A stretch of DNA of 64,000 bases from UBA5239 sp040394635 (GCA_040394635.1 JBEBRW010000022.1:10905-74904), one strand, 5' to 3'. Positions 1 to 8,713 are shown, counted from the first letter of the stretch. Translations and numbers: made by a program. Notes: generated by a model from the letters alone, not told the origin.

Positions 1-1
1 G

Positions 2-82
2 ATTCGCGACGTGGTGCGCGGCGTTCAGGTGAGCGCCCCCTTCGGCAATGTCAATACCGCACTTGAAGTTTTAAAAAATTGA
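2..82 (+). CDS. C-terminal fragment, possibly methylenetetrahydrofolate reductase-like
   Basis: An open frame enters from the left edge and runs 26 codons to a TGA at 80-82. The visible end is IRDVVRGVQVSAPF followed by GNVNTALEVLKN. The VSAPFG..NTALEVL pattern resembles the carboxyl end of MetF-type proteins, including the homocysteine methyltransferase/MTHFR fusions, but this is a short-motif impression only. The final K-N-stop comes from the outer edge of the AATTGAAAAT repeat that follows. The start and most of the gene lie outside the window. Confidence 0.45.
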   Translation: MRDVVRGVQVSAPFGNVNTALEVLKN

Positions 83-230
83 AAATGGAAAATTGAAAAT
101 GGAAAATTACGAGGAGAGTTATCATTCAGCAAAACGCCATCTCCTCCTTCAAAAATTGGATTGAAGAGGGTTAAAGGGATTCATCCCTTTCCATAATTTT
201 CAATTCTCAATTTTCAATTTTCCATTTAAA
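71..230. repeat. Intergenic inverted array of short AT-rich units (locus A)
   Basis: Tandem units of the form GAAAATGGAAAATT fill 79-108. Their reverse complement fills about 195-227. The 18-base stretch 83-100 is exactly complementary to 210-227. A smaller perfect hairpin, AAAGGGAT-TC-ATCCCTTT, lies inside at about 174-191. The array fills the whole gap between the truncated gene and the nitroreductase. No ORF is seen in it. Confidence 0.75.
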
Positions 231-248
231 AAAGAGAAGGAATCGACT

Positions 249-821
249 ATGAAACTGGAAAAAGCCTTGACCGGACGCCGTACCGTGCGGCGTTTCAAGC
301 AAATCGAAGTTCCTAAAAAAGACCTGACTTACATGGTGGATATGGCGCGCCGCTCCGCCTGTACCGCCAACTCCCAGCACCTTCGTTATCTGGTGGTGAC
401 GGACCCCGCGCTGGTGAAAGGACTTTTTGACCTCACCGCCTGGGCGGCTTACATCACGCCGCGCCGTACGCCGGTGTGGGGCGAGAATTCCCCCACGGCC
501 TTTATCGCGGTCTCCTCGCCGCGCGCCGGAGCCTCACAGGAAGTCAACGCCGGAGCCGCGCTCCAGGTCATGACGCTGGCGGCCTACGGCATCGGCCTGG
601 GTACCTGCTGGATGGGCGCGTTCCGCCGCGAAGAAGCCGCCAAGCTGCTGCTGGTGCCGAACGACCGCGAACTGCTCTATCTGCTGGCGGTCGGCTTCCC
701 GGATGAAACCCCGGTGAGCGAGGACATCAAAGCCGGCGATTCCGTGAAATACTACCTGGACGACAACGACCAGCTCCACGTGCCGAAGCTTCGCACCGAA
801 GACCTGATTGAGTGGCACTGA
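249..821 (+). CDS. Nitroreductase family protein (FMN-dependent)
   Basis: This is a 190-residue protein, a normal length for the nitroreductase fold. Near the N-terminus it has RRTVRRFKQIEVPKKDL, matching the family's R-R-S-x-R-x-F start, followed by an A-R-R-S-A-C-T-A-NSQ segment around residues 33-43 that usually contacts FMN. In the second half GAALQVMTLAAYGIGLGTCWMG and LLYLLAVGFPDE match the family's dimer/FMN core. It would reduce nitro, quinone or similar acceptors using NAD(P)H in the cytoplasm; the substrate cannot be told from sequence. The start follows an AGAAGGA ribosome-binding site. It stands alone, with a small terminator hairpin just after the stop. Confidence 0.85.
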   Translation: MKLEKALTGRRTVRRFKQIEVPKKDLTYMVDMARRSACTANSQHLRYLVVTDPALVKGLFDLTAWAAYITPRRTPVWGENSPTAFIAVSSPRAGASQEVNAGAALQVMTLAAYGIGLGTCWMGAFRREEAAKLLLVPNDRELLYLLAVGFPDETPVSEDIKAGDSVKYYLDDNDQLHVPKLRTEDLIEWH

Positions 822-824
822 TCC

Positions 825-843
825 AAACGGTTTTGCCGTTTTT
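825..843 (+). terminator. Small terminator-like hairpin after the nitroreductase
   Basis: AAACGG (825-830) pairs with CCGTTT (836-841) around TTTTG and runs into a short T tract. The stem is only 6 bp, so it is weak. The 90 bases between it and the end of the LacI gene show nothing else. Confidence 0.45.
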
Positions 844-930
844 CAGGTGCAGTGAGTATTGGCAGGGCTCATAACAAGCCTTGATCAGTTCCGGCATCTG
901 AATTTCGGCAAGTCCGATACAGGCGCCGCG

Positions 931-1857
931 TCAATTGTCTGGATTGAAAACCCGGAACAGATAATCAACGCTGGTATCCGGGCACTCGGCGTCCTTCCGT
1001 CCAAGCATATATTGCAGCATCGCCACGGAGCTTCCGGCAAGCTTCCGGAAATCCTGAAACAGGACCCCGATACCCGCGCCCTGATACCAGTAATTACCCT
1101 CGTAAGCCCAAGCCGCCAGGTCCACGCCCCCGGCAAAGCGATTGCTCCGGCAAAGTGCCCGGAAAAGCAGCTCGGAATGAATTTCGGAACAACAGAGAAG
1201 TCCAGGGGGCGCTTTTTCCAGCTTCGGCAAAATATCTTCGCCATAATAAGTTTCCACCATCTGCGGTTTCAACCGGTAATCTTTCATGATGTTCAGAAAA
1301 TGCATTTGCCGGGCATTCCGGTTCAATGTTTCCGTCTGATCCGAAATCAGTACGATCTCGCGGTGTCCCCGCCCGACCAGATACTCCACCCCCTGCCGGA
1401 CCCCCTGGCAGTCATTGGAACACACGGAACGGACGCCGCCCAGCAGGTCGCTGTAATCATTCACGCAGACCAGCGGCAGGATATGATACCGGCTCCAGTA
1501 CCGGGCAATATGATTCAACGGCAACAACGAAAGAACGCCGCACAATTTCCGCTCGTCCAGCAGTTCCAGGTCGTGCTCGTAAATAATCTCCTGCCGGAAT
1601 CCCGCATTTTTCAGGGCTATGCTCAACTGATACAGCAACTGGGCGGTGTATTGGTCGAAACCGTCCGGATCGAGCCGAATCACGATTCCGACGATCTGGC
1701 GGTAGCTTTTTCTCGCGTATCCCATCTCAACGGCAAGCTGAAAAATCCGCTCCCGAACGGTTTCCGAAATCCCGGGGCGATTGTTCAATACCCGCGAAAC
1801 GGTCGAGTGGGAAACTCCTGCCCGCGCCGCAATTCCTGTTATGGTGACATCTTTCAT
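931..1857 (-). CDS. LacI-family transcriptional regulator
   Basis: The N-terminus has the LacI helix-turn-helix: TITGIAARAGVSHSTVSRVLNN, then ISETVRERI..LA.EMGY. A periplasmic-binding-protein-like sensor fills the remaining ~250 residues, with GVEYLVGRGHREIVLIS at the usual ligand-pocket strand. I placed the start at ATG 1857 (MKDVTITGIA) because the longer ATG at 1866 overlaps a perfect TATAAT -10 box. This gives about 308 residues. The gene diverges from the pilin at 1999 and the secreted enzyme at 2713, and it very likely controls them and itself. Inducer unknown, probably a sugar. Confidence 0.88.
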   Translation of the reverse strand: MKDVTITGIAARAGVSHSTVSRVLNNRPGISETVRERIFQLAVEMGYARKSYRQIVGIVIRLDPDGFDQYTAQLLYQLSIALKNAGFRQEIIYEHDLELLDERKLCGVLSLLPLNHIARYWSRYHILPLVCVNDYSDLLGGVRSVCSNDCQGVRQGVEYLVGRGHREIVLISDQTETLNRNARQMHFLNIMKDYRLKPQMVETYYGEDILPKLEKAPPGLLCCSEIHSELLFRALCRSNRFAGGVDLAAWAYEGNYWYQGAGIGVLFQDFRKLAGSSVAMLQYMLGRKDAECPDTSVDYLFRVFNPDN

Positions 1858-1864
1858 AATAGCC

Positions 1865-1893
1865 ATTATACCACCGGTTTAGCAGTAAGTCAA
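1865..1893 (-). promoter_or_regulatory. Near-consensus sigma70 promoter of the LacI gene, probably leaderless
   Basis: On the minus strand TTGACT (1893-1888) is followed after exactly 17 bases by TATAAT (1870-1865). Initiation about 8 bases after the -10 falls on the A of ATG 1857, so the transcript may have no leader. Confidence 0.75.
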
Positions 1894-1895
1894 GT

Positions 1896-1964
1896 TTTGT
1901 GCATAATTTGTGCATTAAAATCAACCGCCCCCCTGTTGCTTTCAAACAGGGGTGACCGTATATT
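1896..1964 (+). promoter_or_regulatory. Promoter and candidate operators of the pilin/enzyme pair
   Basis: TTGCTT (1936-1941), 17 bases, TATATT (1959-1964) is a plausible rightward promoter. It is overlapped by the perfect inverted repeat CCCCTGTT-N7-AACAGGGG (1930-1937, 1945-1952), placed where a repressor would block it. Further left, TTTGTGCAT occurs twice as a direct repeat with 11-base period (1896-1904, 1907-1915), just outside the LacI -35 box. Which of the two LacI binds is not known. Confidence 0.55.
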
Positions 1965-1998
1965 TATATTAACCGAAACAACTTAAGGAGTGTATAAC

Positions 1999-2694
1999 AT
2001 GCACAAAACAGTCAAATATCATTTCACCCTCATTGAGCTCCTGGTCGTGATCGCGATCATCGCGATTCTGGCCGCCATGCTGCTGCCGGCCCTGAATAAA
2101 GCCAGGGACAAAGCAAGGGGGGCCAAATGTATTTCCAATCAGAAACAGATCGGATTGGCATTTTTCGCCTATACGGACGATAATGACGCTTACTTGCCGA
2201 CAACCGGAGGTTTTACTTTGAGCGATGGTTCATACCCGCGCTGGTATCAGGAGGGGTACTACGGCATTATACCTTATTCCGGGGCGAAAAGCGCCTGGAG
2301 CGGCACGGGGGCCGACAATTACTTGACCCGTTATCCGGTGGGGATTTTCAGTTGTCCCGCCAGTGAAAATAAGCCCGGGAATTTTTATTACAGCATGCAG
2401 CGGAGTTGCAACTGGCGCAAGCTGACGACTTGTACCGTTCCCAGTCAGGTTCTTCTGACCGCGGATAGCGATCCGGAGGTACCCGCCGGCGTCGGTTACA
2501 AGCACGAGGATCTGCGCACCGGCAGCCAGGTGCTTCCATACCGGCATGGGAACAGTGTTGCAGTTTTGTTTGTTGGCGGTAATTGCAGCATGGTTTCGGT
2601 GCTTGAGCTGCGCCCGAAATATGCGGATTATACCATCAAGAGCGGCGCTAATCCCCTGGATGCGTTCTGCTGGTCGCGCGAAATTATTCAGTAA
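1999..2694 (+). CDS. Pseudopilin-like protein, prepilin-type N-terminal cleavage/methylation domain (cassette 1)
   Basis: About 231 residues. After a short basic leader (MHKTVKYH) comes the prepilin signature FTLIELLVVIAIIAILAAML with Glu at mature position 5, then ALNKARDKARGAKCISNQKQIGLAF. The tail is a type-II-secretion-like globular domain whose last part reads RHGNSVAVLFVGGNCS, a degenerate form of the RHG...N...DGH motif of its relatives. The ATG at 1999 is 8 bases after AAGGAG (1985-1990); an in-frame GTG at 1990 overlaps that site and is unlikely. Probably cleaved by a prepilin peptidase and anchored in the inner membrane. It lies 18 bases upstream of the secreted enzyme and is presumably cotranscribed with it. 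Confidence 0.88.
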   Translation: MHKTVKYHFTLIELLVVIAIIAILAAMLLPALNKARDKARGAKCISNQKQIGLAFFAYTDDNDAYLPTTGGFTLSDGSYPRWYQEGYYGIIPYSGAKSAWSGTGADNYLTRYPVGIFSCPASENKPGNFYYSMQRSCNWRKLTTCTVPSQVLLTADSDPEVPAGVGYKHEDLRTGSQVLPYRHGNSVAVLFVGGNCSMVSVLELRPKYADYTIKSGANPLDAFCWSREIIQ

Positions 2695-2712
2695 ATCGAA
2701 AGGAAAAGTGAA

Positions 2713-5700
2713 ATGACTTGTGTCAGATATTCGAAAGTATTCGTAGTTTGTTTTCTTTTGTTGCTAAGCTGCGGATTGTCTGCGGGAAAAATCTTTGAGG
2801 TCGACTTTGATGAAAAAAATCCGGCGCCGTTGAAATCTCCTGCGGTATTGACGGATGGGCTGCGCGGTCACGGCGCCCTGGTGTCGCCGTCTTCGCCGTT
2901 GGTGTTTGATTCGTTGAAGCGGATTGACCCGAACCAGGGGACGCTTTCCTTCTGGGTCAAGCCGGTGGACTGGAGCCAGCAGAGTGTCAAACAGTGGTTT
3001 CCGCTGTTCTGGCTCGGGGCGGAGCGTTGTCGCGGAGCATCGTATTACCTGCTGCTGGATACCCGGGCATTTCTTCCGTCATTGTCGCTTTTCAGCCAGC
3101 TCTCCGGGAAGGAAATCGCGGCGCGTTATGAGTTTCAGGGAGACATGAAGACCAAGGTGTTCCAGCGCGGCGAATGGACGCATGTGGCACTGACCTGGAA
3201 TTTGTGGCAGTTTCAAATTTTTTTGAACGGCAAGCCTTATGCGACGGGGGGATATAACCTGCCGATCAACCGGGTATCGCTTCCGCGGGAATTCCATTTG
3301 TGGTTCGGGAACCATCAGTTCTGGTCGGAGGAACTGAATTATTCCACCGTTTTCGACGACATCGCGATTTACAATGAATCCCTGGAGGCCGGGCAGATCA
3401 GGGAGATTTACGATATCGGCATGCCTTTTACACCGCAGAAACAAGTACGGCATTCCCTGCCGGTGCCGGTCAAGTCCAGGGAAATCGTGGCTGATGGAAA
3501 GATCGACGATTCCGAATGGGGCGACGCCACGCGCTTTCCGTTGAACAAACGCTTTTTTACCGGTAAACTGGCCGGTTATGAAGCCTGGGGCATGATCAAG
3601 TACGACCAGGAAAACCTTTATGTGGCTTGCGAGGCCGCCAAGGTCGGAAATCAGCGAATGCCCGGCAAGGGATTCGATAAACGTGTTTTCTCCGGAGATA
3701 ATTTCGAACTGACGCTGCGTTCTCCGGGATATTTCGACGACAGGGCTGCATTTTTCCAGATGGCCGTGGCTCCGGACGGCGCCTGGATCGTGAATAACTA
3801 CGGGCAATGGCAAAAATATGACGGCATTAAACATGCGGCGGTGGTCAATGGCGATAAATGGTCGGTGGAAATCGCCATCCCGTGGTCGATTATGCCGGAA
3901 GCGCCGAAGGCGGGAAGCGTCTGGCTGGGGCAGTTCGGGCTGCATGTGCCGTCCGACGTCGAGGTGGTTTCGGTACAGGATCAGATTTTGAGCTGGTCCC
4001 ATGGCTACGATTCGTTTCCGGCCCGCTATATGCTGATGTATCGTACACCGCGAGCCATGGGGGAGTTGCGTTTTCAGGAAGACGGAACCAATTGCCGGGT
4101 TGAATCGCTTGGCGATGTCGACTCCGGGAAATTGAATGTCGATATAACAGCCGGAAAACCGCAGGACCTGACGGTAAGCATCGATGGTGAAAAAGAAAAC
4201 ATCTTGAGCGTTTCGGAAAAGGATTCCATCGACCTGAAGTCGGTCAAGCAGATTTCCTATGTCGGTAATGGCACGCTCAATATTTCTGCCGGGAAAGGCG
4301 AGCCGGCTTTCGTATACCAGGCGAATATTTCCATCCGGAATCCGATCTCCATCAAACACGAAATCTGGTCGAATACCAATACTATTGTCATGTCGCTGAA
4401 TTCAAACGGCTTGCCTGCTTCCTGGCTCGAAAAGATCAGGAAAAGCGGTATTCCTGCTGTCATCAGTCTGAAATCCGCGGATGGACAGACTTATGCGGAA
4501 CGGAAGATCATGCTGAAAGCGGTGGCTCAGCAGGAGAAATTGGTTTATCAGGCATTGCCGCCCGGAATCTACCGCCTGGAAGTCGCCGCATCGTCGGATG
4601 GCAAATCTGTAATGTCGGCGGTGGAGTTCGAGCGGCCCAGCGAGGAGTTTCTCGCGGCCGATTATGCCCCCTCTCGCGATGTGCCGGAGCCGTGGACTCC
4701 GGTCGAGGCCGCTGGAGACGATGTTTTCCGGGTATGGAACCGGGAGTATCATTTTGCGGCTAACGGTCTGCCGTCCCGGTTTGTCAGCGGCGGCAGAGAT
4801 GTTCTGGCGGCTCCGGTCAAGCTTTCTGTAAAGTATAATGGCAAAGTGTTTAGCTTCGAAAAAGCGGTAGTTCCGGCGAAGCTTCGGGAGCATTCACCCG
4901 ACCGGATCGTCCATGAAGGCACGGTGGCCGCCGCGGGCGGCGCGTATCTGCTTGATTGGGTCCGAACGGTGGAGTTTGACGGTTTCGTTTATTACGAGGT
5001 TTCCCTGCGGGGCGCGGCGTTTCCGTTCTCGCTTGAGGAACTGAGTTTGGACTTCAGCGTTGAAAAGGATTGTTCCCGCTATCTGCAGACGCCGAAATTC
5101 AATGTGGACTGGAGCAAAAACGGCAAAGTGGAGCTGCTGCCGTCCAACTATTACTGGTTTACCGGCCTGGTAAACGGATTGGACTTCATGACGCCGGACG
5201 ATGGCAATTGGGTTTACGGCGGGAAGCCGGTTCGTTTTGAGCGCAATGCTGCCGACGGACGGGCGGATGCGTCGTTCAGGCTGATTGACCGGCGGGTATC
5301 TGTGGACAAGGCCCTGACTTATCGTTTTGGCTTCATGGCTACGCCGGTCAAGCCGCTGCGCTCCGACTGGCGGAACATCAATACCCAGAGCTGGGGCGGA
5401 GCCAAATATCAGAACCTCCAATACCACCTCGGTTACAACGACAAAGTGGAACTGCTGCAGTTTCCTAATATCATTCTTCTGAGCGATGTCAGCAATCCCG
5501 AAAACGCCCGTCGGGCCATCGAAAATTCATGGCATTCCAAACGGATCAAGATCGTTCCATTTACCGGACATTGTTTCATGCCGGACAACAATCCATTCTA
5601 TGATTATTACGGTACGGTCTGGCGTCAGACGATGGACGGGCGCCCCACTGGCAAATCCTACGGTTCCAGCTGGCAAGGCAAGGAATTTTATATGTGCAGC

Positions 5701-6588
5701 CCGGTATGCCCCCGCAGTACCTACAGCGATTTCCTGCGCTGGTGCACCGTCAATCTTATGCGGAAATACAAGTTCGACGGCCTTTACCTCGACGGCGGCC
5801 AGGCGCTGCAATGCGACAACCGGGTGCACGGCTGCGGTTTCACCGACGCTTTCGGGCGGAAGATTTCCGTCTGGACGGACCTGGCATGCCGGAACTCCTA
5901 CCGGCAGCTGGCATTGGCCATTCATAAAACCGATCCCCAGGGAATTCTCTGGGTTCACGCGGCGGCAAACAATGCCCCGCACATCCATAGCACGGTGGAT
6001 GTGCTTTTTCCGGGCGAGGACCTGATGCCTCATGTGCCGGATAATCCGCTGACTTATACCGACCTTGTGCCGCTTGAGCAGTGGCAGTCCAGTTATTATC
6101 TGGCGCAGCAGCTCGGAACGGCATCCGTGTTTCTCGGCATGTCGCAGAAGGTTTTGGAGCCGATCGGTTCTCCGCCGAAAAACCCCGATATTTCCACGCC
6201 GTTGCTGACGATGTGCTGGCTTCACGACGTTCATCTTTTCGGCAACTTCATCTACAACAAAACAATCGAAAAATACTGGGAAATCAAAAATACCAGCGGC
6301 ATCGTCCGTCCGGACACCATCTTCACCGGCTACTGGTTTCCGGGTCCCCGCATCGGCAGCACCGATAAACAGGTTCTGGTCAGTTATTATTCCTGGCCCG
6401 ACAGTAAGCGGCTGGTGGTAATCGTCGGCAATCCGAGCAAGGAAGCGCGGAAAACCGGATTGACCTGGGCGGAAGATTGGAAGCCGTCCGGCGGAGCCGT
6501 GGATCTTTACACCGGCGAGAGCGTCGACACGAACTCCCTCACGTTGCCTCCTCGCAGCTTCAAGGTGCTGGAGATGAAAATTCAATAA
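2713..6588 (+). CDS. Large secreted multidomain protein: LamG-like, CBM9/DOMON-like and glycosidase-like TIM-barrel regions
   Basis: 1291 residues with a Sec signal peptide (hydrophobic VFVVCFLLLLSCGLSAG). Residues ~30-240 form a LamG/concanavalin-like domain (GTLSFWVKPVDW, GEWTHVALTWN, FQIFLNGKPYATGG). Residues ~255-450 resemble a CBM9/DOMON carbohydrate-binding domain (DGKIDDSEWGDATRF). The C-terminal half looks like a glycosidase barrel of the GH31/GH36/DUF6067 type, with KYKFDGLYLDGGQAL giving a candidate catalytic Asp and a C-terminal beta-sandwich (LVVIVGNPSKEARKTG). It probably acts on a polysaccharide outside the cell; substrate unknown. It follows the cassette-1 pilin and ends in a strong terminator. 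Confidence 0.75.
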   Translation: MTCVRYSKVFVVCFLLLLSCGLSAGKIFEVDFDEKNPAPLKSPAVLTDGLRGHGALVSPSSPLVFDSLKRIDPNQGTLSFWVKPVDWSQQSVKQWFPLFWLGAERCRGASYYLLLDTRAFLPSLSLFSQLSGKEIAARYEFQGDMKTKVFQRGEWTHVALTWNLWQFQIFLNGKPYATGGYNLPINRVSLPREFHLWFGNHQFWSEELNYSTVFDDIAIYNESLEAGQIREIYDIGMPFTPQKQVRHSLPVPVKSREIVADGKIDDSEWGDATRFPLNKRFFTGKLAGYEAWGMIKYDQENLYVACEAAKVGNQRMPGKGFDKRVFSGDNFELTLRSPGYFDDRAAFFQMAVAPDGAWIVNNYGQWQKYDGIKHAAVVNGDKWSVEIAIPWSIMPEAPKAGSVWLGQFGLHVPSDVEVVSVQDQILSWSHGYDSFPARYMLMYRTPRAMGELRFQEDGTNCRVESLGDVDSGKLNVDITAGKPQDLTVSIDGEKENILSVSEKDSIDLKSVKQISYVGNGTLNISAGKGEPAFVYQANISIRNPISIKHEIWSNTNTIVMSLNSNGLPASWLEKIRKSGIPAVISLKSADGQTYAERKIMLKAVAQQEKLVYQALPPGIYRLEVAASSDGKSVMSAVEFERPSEEFLAADYAPSRDVPEPWTPVEAAGDDVFRVWNREYHFAANGLPSRFVSGGRDVLAAPVKLSVKYNGKVFSFEKAVVPAKLREHSPDRIVHEGTVAAAGGAYLLDWVRTVEFDGFVYYEVSLRGAAFPFSLEELSLDFSVEKDCSRYLQTPKFNVDWSKNGKVELLPSNYYWFTGLVNGLDFMTPDDGNWVYGGKPVRFERNAADGRADASFRLIDRRVSVDKALTYRFGFMATPVKPLRSDWRNINTQSWGGAKYQNLQYHLGYNDKVELLQFPNIILLSDVSNPENARRAIENSWHSKRIKIVPFTGHCFMPDNNPFYDYYGTVWRQTMDGRPTGKSYGSSWQGKEFYMCSPVCPRSTYSDFLRWCTVNLMRKYKFDGLYLDGGQALQCDNRVHGCGFTDAFGRKISVWTDLACRNSYRQLALAIHKTDPQGILWVHAAANNAPHIHSTVDVLFPGEDLMPHVPDNPLTYTDLVPLEQWQSSYYLAQQLGTASVFLGMSQKVLEPIGSPPKNPDISTPLLTMCWLHDVHLFGNFIYNKTIEKYWEIKNTSGIVRPDTIFTGYWFPGPRIGSTDKQVLVSYYSWPDSKRLVVIVGNPSKEARKTGLTWAEDWKPSGGAVDLYTGESVDTNSLTLPPRSFKVLEMKIQ

Positions 6589-6618
6589 AAACAGCGCAAA
6601 CCCCAGATAAACTCAAGG

Positions 6619-6647
6619 GCAGTCTCGAAACCGGGGCTGCTTTTTTT
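6619..6647 (+). terminator. Rho-independent terminator of cassette 1
   Basis: GCAGTCTCG (6619-6627) pairs with CGGGGCTGC (6632-6640), allowing G-U pairs, around an AAAC loop, and seven T follow. It lies 31 bases after the enzyme stop codon and abuts the convergent lipoprotein gene. Confidence 0.8.
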
Positions 6648-7815
6648 ATGGCAGTTCGCCGAGGCAGGATTGCAGCTGGAAGTACGATTCGCGCCACTCG
6701 GGCAGAAATGGCAGCTTCTCCAGTTCGGCGGTTAAGCGCCTGATTTCTTGTACGATCTCCCTGATTTCGGTCAGGGGGTCGTGGTCGGCGGAGGGCGTGT
6801 GGGGCGTGCATCCCGTACACCTGTGCCGGAGGCTCTCTCGATTGTAATCCGCGTATTCACTCCGGAAGTTTTTGTAGGTGTAGACCGCGATATCGGTTTG
6901 AATGATAATGGCGGCCCCGGTCAGGATATCCGGGTTCATGGACGGCGAACGCGAATTTTCCAGCAATCTCAGCGTCAGTTTGTCGCAGATTCGTTTTTCC
7001 TCAAAGTCGGTATAATCCTGTTCCTGCAGCCATTTCCTGCATTCGGTGAGAATTCCGGGTTTGGCCGCAAGCTCCGGGCGTTTTTCCAGGGCGACTTCAA
7101 AGGGGTTTGGCGGCGGCTCTCCCGGCGAGCGGAGAAGAACGGATTCATCGACCCTGAAATTGTCCGGCAAATCGCAGCCCAGCAGTTGCGAGAGCTCGCG
7201 GCAGTTGTTCCGGTATTTTTTCCGGTATGATTTTTCCCAATTCGTAAGTTGGAGGGTTCTACTGCGCAGATCAAGCGTTTTCAGGACAGGGATATTTTTG
7301 GTCCTTTCCACGGAATTCAGCAGGTTTTGAATTTCGGTGAATTGCGGCTGGCACTCGGAAATCTGCCGCAATGCCGATTGGGCGGCGGCCAGCTTCAGGT
7401 AAACCCGGCAGATATCCAGATACAAAGCGCGTTTGGCGCGATACCGATGCAATTCGGAGAGCTTCCGGCGGTTTTCGACCTGCCGGGAATCGGCCACGGC
7501 CAAGGCGAAATCCAGTTGATCGATGAGCCGCCGTCTGCCCTCGAGATCAAGGGGGAGAAATGATTGGTTGATCGATTGCCAGGGGTCGCGGGGAGGCGGA
7601 TCATTCGCTTTCCATTCATTCTGCATAGCTGAAGTACGGTTTTCTTCCGCGACTCTCTGTTCCAGCTCCGCCAGGCGGTTGTCGAGATTGTTGGCGCAGG
7701 CGACTTTGAGGCAGTCGTCCAGCGTGTAAGCATCCTTCTTTCCCAGCTGTTTTTGAGCCGCACAGCCGGTAAGGAAAATGCAGCTTGCGATAAGGCACAG
7801 TATGTTGAATTTCAT
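6646..7815 (-). CDS. TolC-like outer membrane lipoprotein
   Basis: About 389 residues. The leader MKFNILCLIASCIFLTGC ends in a lipobox (LTGC), so the mature protein should be lipid-anchored. The body has the outer-membrane-factor pattern of two long amphipathic helical stretches: YTLDDCLKVACANN at the start, VYLKLAAAQSALRQISECQ, and a repeated half near NPFEVALEKRPEL. This is the TolC/OprM layout, although the protein is short for the family and its second half is degenerate. The ATG at 7815 follows GGAGG at good spacing; an in-frame start at 7836 lies upstream of that site. No inner-membrane pump or adaptor gene is nearby, which is unusual. Confidence 0.6.
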   Translation of the reverse strand: MKFNILCLIASCIFLTGCAAQKQLGKKDAYTLDDCLKVACANNLDNRLAELEQRVAEENRTSAMQNEWKANDPPPRDPWQSINQSFLPLDLEGRRRLIDQLDFALAVADSRQVENRRKLSELHRYRAKRALYLDICRVYLKLAAAQSALRQISECQPQFTEIQNLLNSVERTKNIPVLKTLDLRSRTLQLTNWEKSYRKKYRNNCRELSQLLGCDLPDNFRVDESVLLRSPGEPPPNPFEVALEKRPELAAKPGILTECRKWLQEQDYTDFEEKRICDKLTLRLLENSRSPSMNPDILTGAAIIIQTDIAVYTYKNFRSEYADYNRESLRHRCTGCTPHTPSADHDPLTEIREIVQEIRRLTAELEKLPFLPEWRESYFQLQSCLGELP

Positions 7816-7857
7816 GATGCCGCCTCCGTTTTTCAAGTAATATAGACGGCATAAAAT

Positions 7858-7890
7858 AAAAAAGCAACCGTATTTCGCGGCTGCTTTTTT
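7858..7890 (-). terminator. Bidirectional terminator after the cassette-2 pilin
   Basis: AAAAAAGCAACCG (7858-7870) pairs with CGGCTGCTTTTTT (7878-7890) with one mismatch around a 7-base loop. Read leftward it ends the pilin transcript in a T run just before the lipoprotein gene; its symmetry would let it work rightward as well. Confidence 0.75.
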
Positions 7891-7912
7891 ATTGGGTGGT
7901 GGGAGATTTTGT

Positions 7913-8662
7913 TCAGTATTTGACGATATTGCCGAATTTCAGTTCATAAGGCGAATAACCGTGAGCGCTGCCGTCAACCCTGGAGGTGTTAACCCGGTTG
8001 CCATGGCGAGAGAAATTCATGGCCGCTTTACTTGGATTGTCCATGGAAAGAAGTGTATCAGGAGTCAGGCTTTCGTGAATTCTCACTGGCCAGCCGGCTT
8101 CATTGACGAACCAGGCTTCATCCTTCCAGCCGAAAGGATAGGCGGAGAAAGCGGCATCGCTCGAGCCATTGTTGGCAGTCATCTGAGTGGCATCACCAGA
8201 GATGATGACCTCGGAGGCGCGACGGATTCTTCCCAGTTTGACATATTCATAGGTGGGGGCGCTGTAGCTGGTGCCAATCTTGCCCAGGTATGGATTGATG
8301 GAATAAGTCAGAAATCCTAATTGGTTCCCCGTTCCGCTCAGCTTGGCGGATGGGCAGATTGACACGGATTTATGGGCTTCACGGCCGGCCCGGCCGAGAT
8401 ATGGAATCAACCAGGCGTAATAGTTGTATTTGGCGCTGACAGCATTTACGATGTTATCTGCGTAATGCGGCGGCAGCACATCGTCATGATCTTGTGCGTA
8501 CATATTAAAGGCGACCCCGGTCTGCTTCAGATTGCTGAGGCAGCCGGTCGTCCGCGCTCGTTCACGCGCTTTGTTCAGTGCGGGCAGCAGCATGGCGGCC
8601 AGGATGGCGATGATCGCGATCACAACGAGCAATTCGATGAGCGTAAAATTTTTTCTATTCAT
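7913..8662 (-). CDS. Pseudopilin-like protein, prepilin-type N-terminal domain (cassette 2)
   Basis: 249 residues. MNRKN precedes the prepilin signature FTLIELLVVIAIIAILAAML and ALNKARERARTTGCLSNLKQTGVAFNMYAQDHDD. The C-terminal third has SRHGNRVNTSRVDGSAHGYS, the RHG...N...DG-H pattern seen with variations in all six pilins of the window. An ACGGAG ribosome-binding site precedes the ATG. It diverges from the secreted enzyme at 8819, sharing a 156-base control region, and ends at a clear terminator. Probably an inner-membrane pseudopilin whose large C-terminal domain faces the periplasm or cell surface; partner unknown. Confidence 0.88.
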   Translation of the reverse strand: MNRKNFTLIELLVVIAIIAILAAMLLPALNKARERARTTGCLSNLKQTGVAFNMYAQDHDDVLPPHYADNIVNAVSAKYNYYAWLIPYLGRAGREAHKSVSICPSAKLSGTGNQLGFLTYSINPYLGKIGTSYSAPTYEYVKLGRIRRASEVIISGDATQMTANNGSSDAAFSAYPFGWKDEAWFVNEAGWPVRIHESLTPDTLLSMDNPSKAAMNFSRHGNRVNTSRVDGSAHGYSPYELKFGNIVKY

Positions 8663-8713
8663 ATGCGACTCCGTAAAGGGTTAATTAATTCATAAATTGA
8701 ATTTTATATTTCT

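Noticed and set aside
859..1986. 375-residue plus-strand frame covering the LacI gene
   Set aside because: The minus-strand LacI has a clear helix-turn-helix and promoter; this frame also runs through the intergenic control region.
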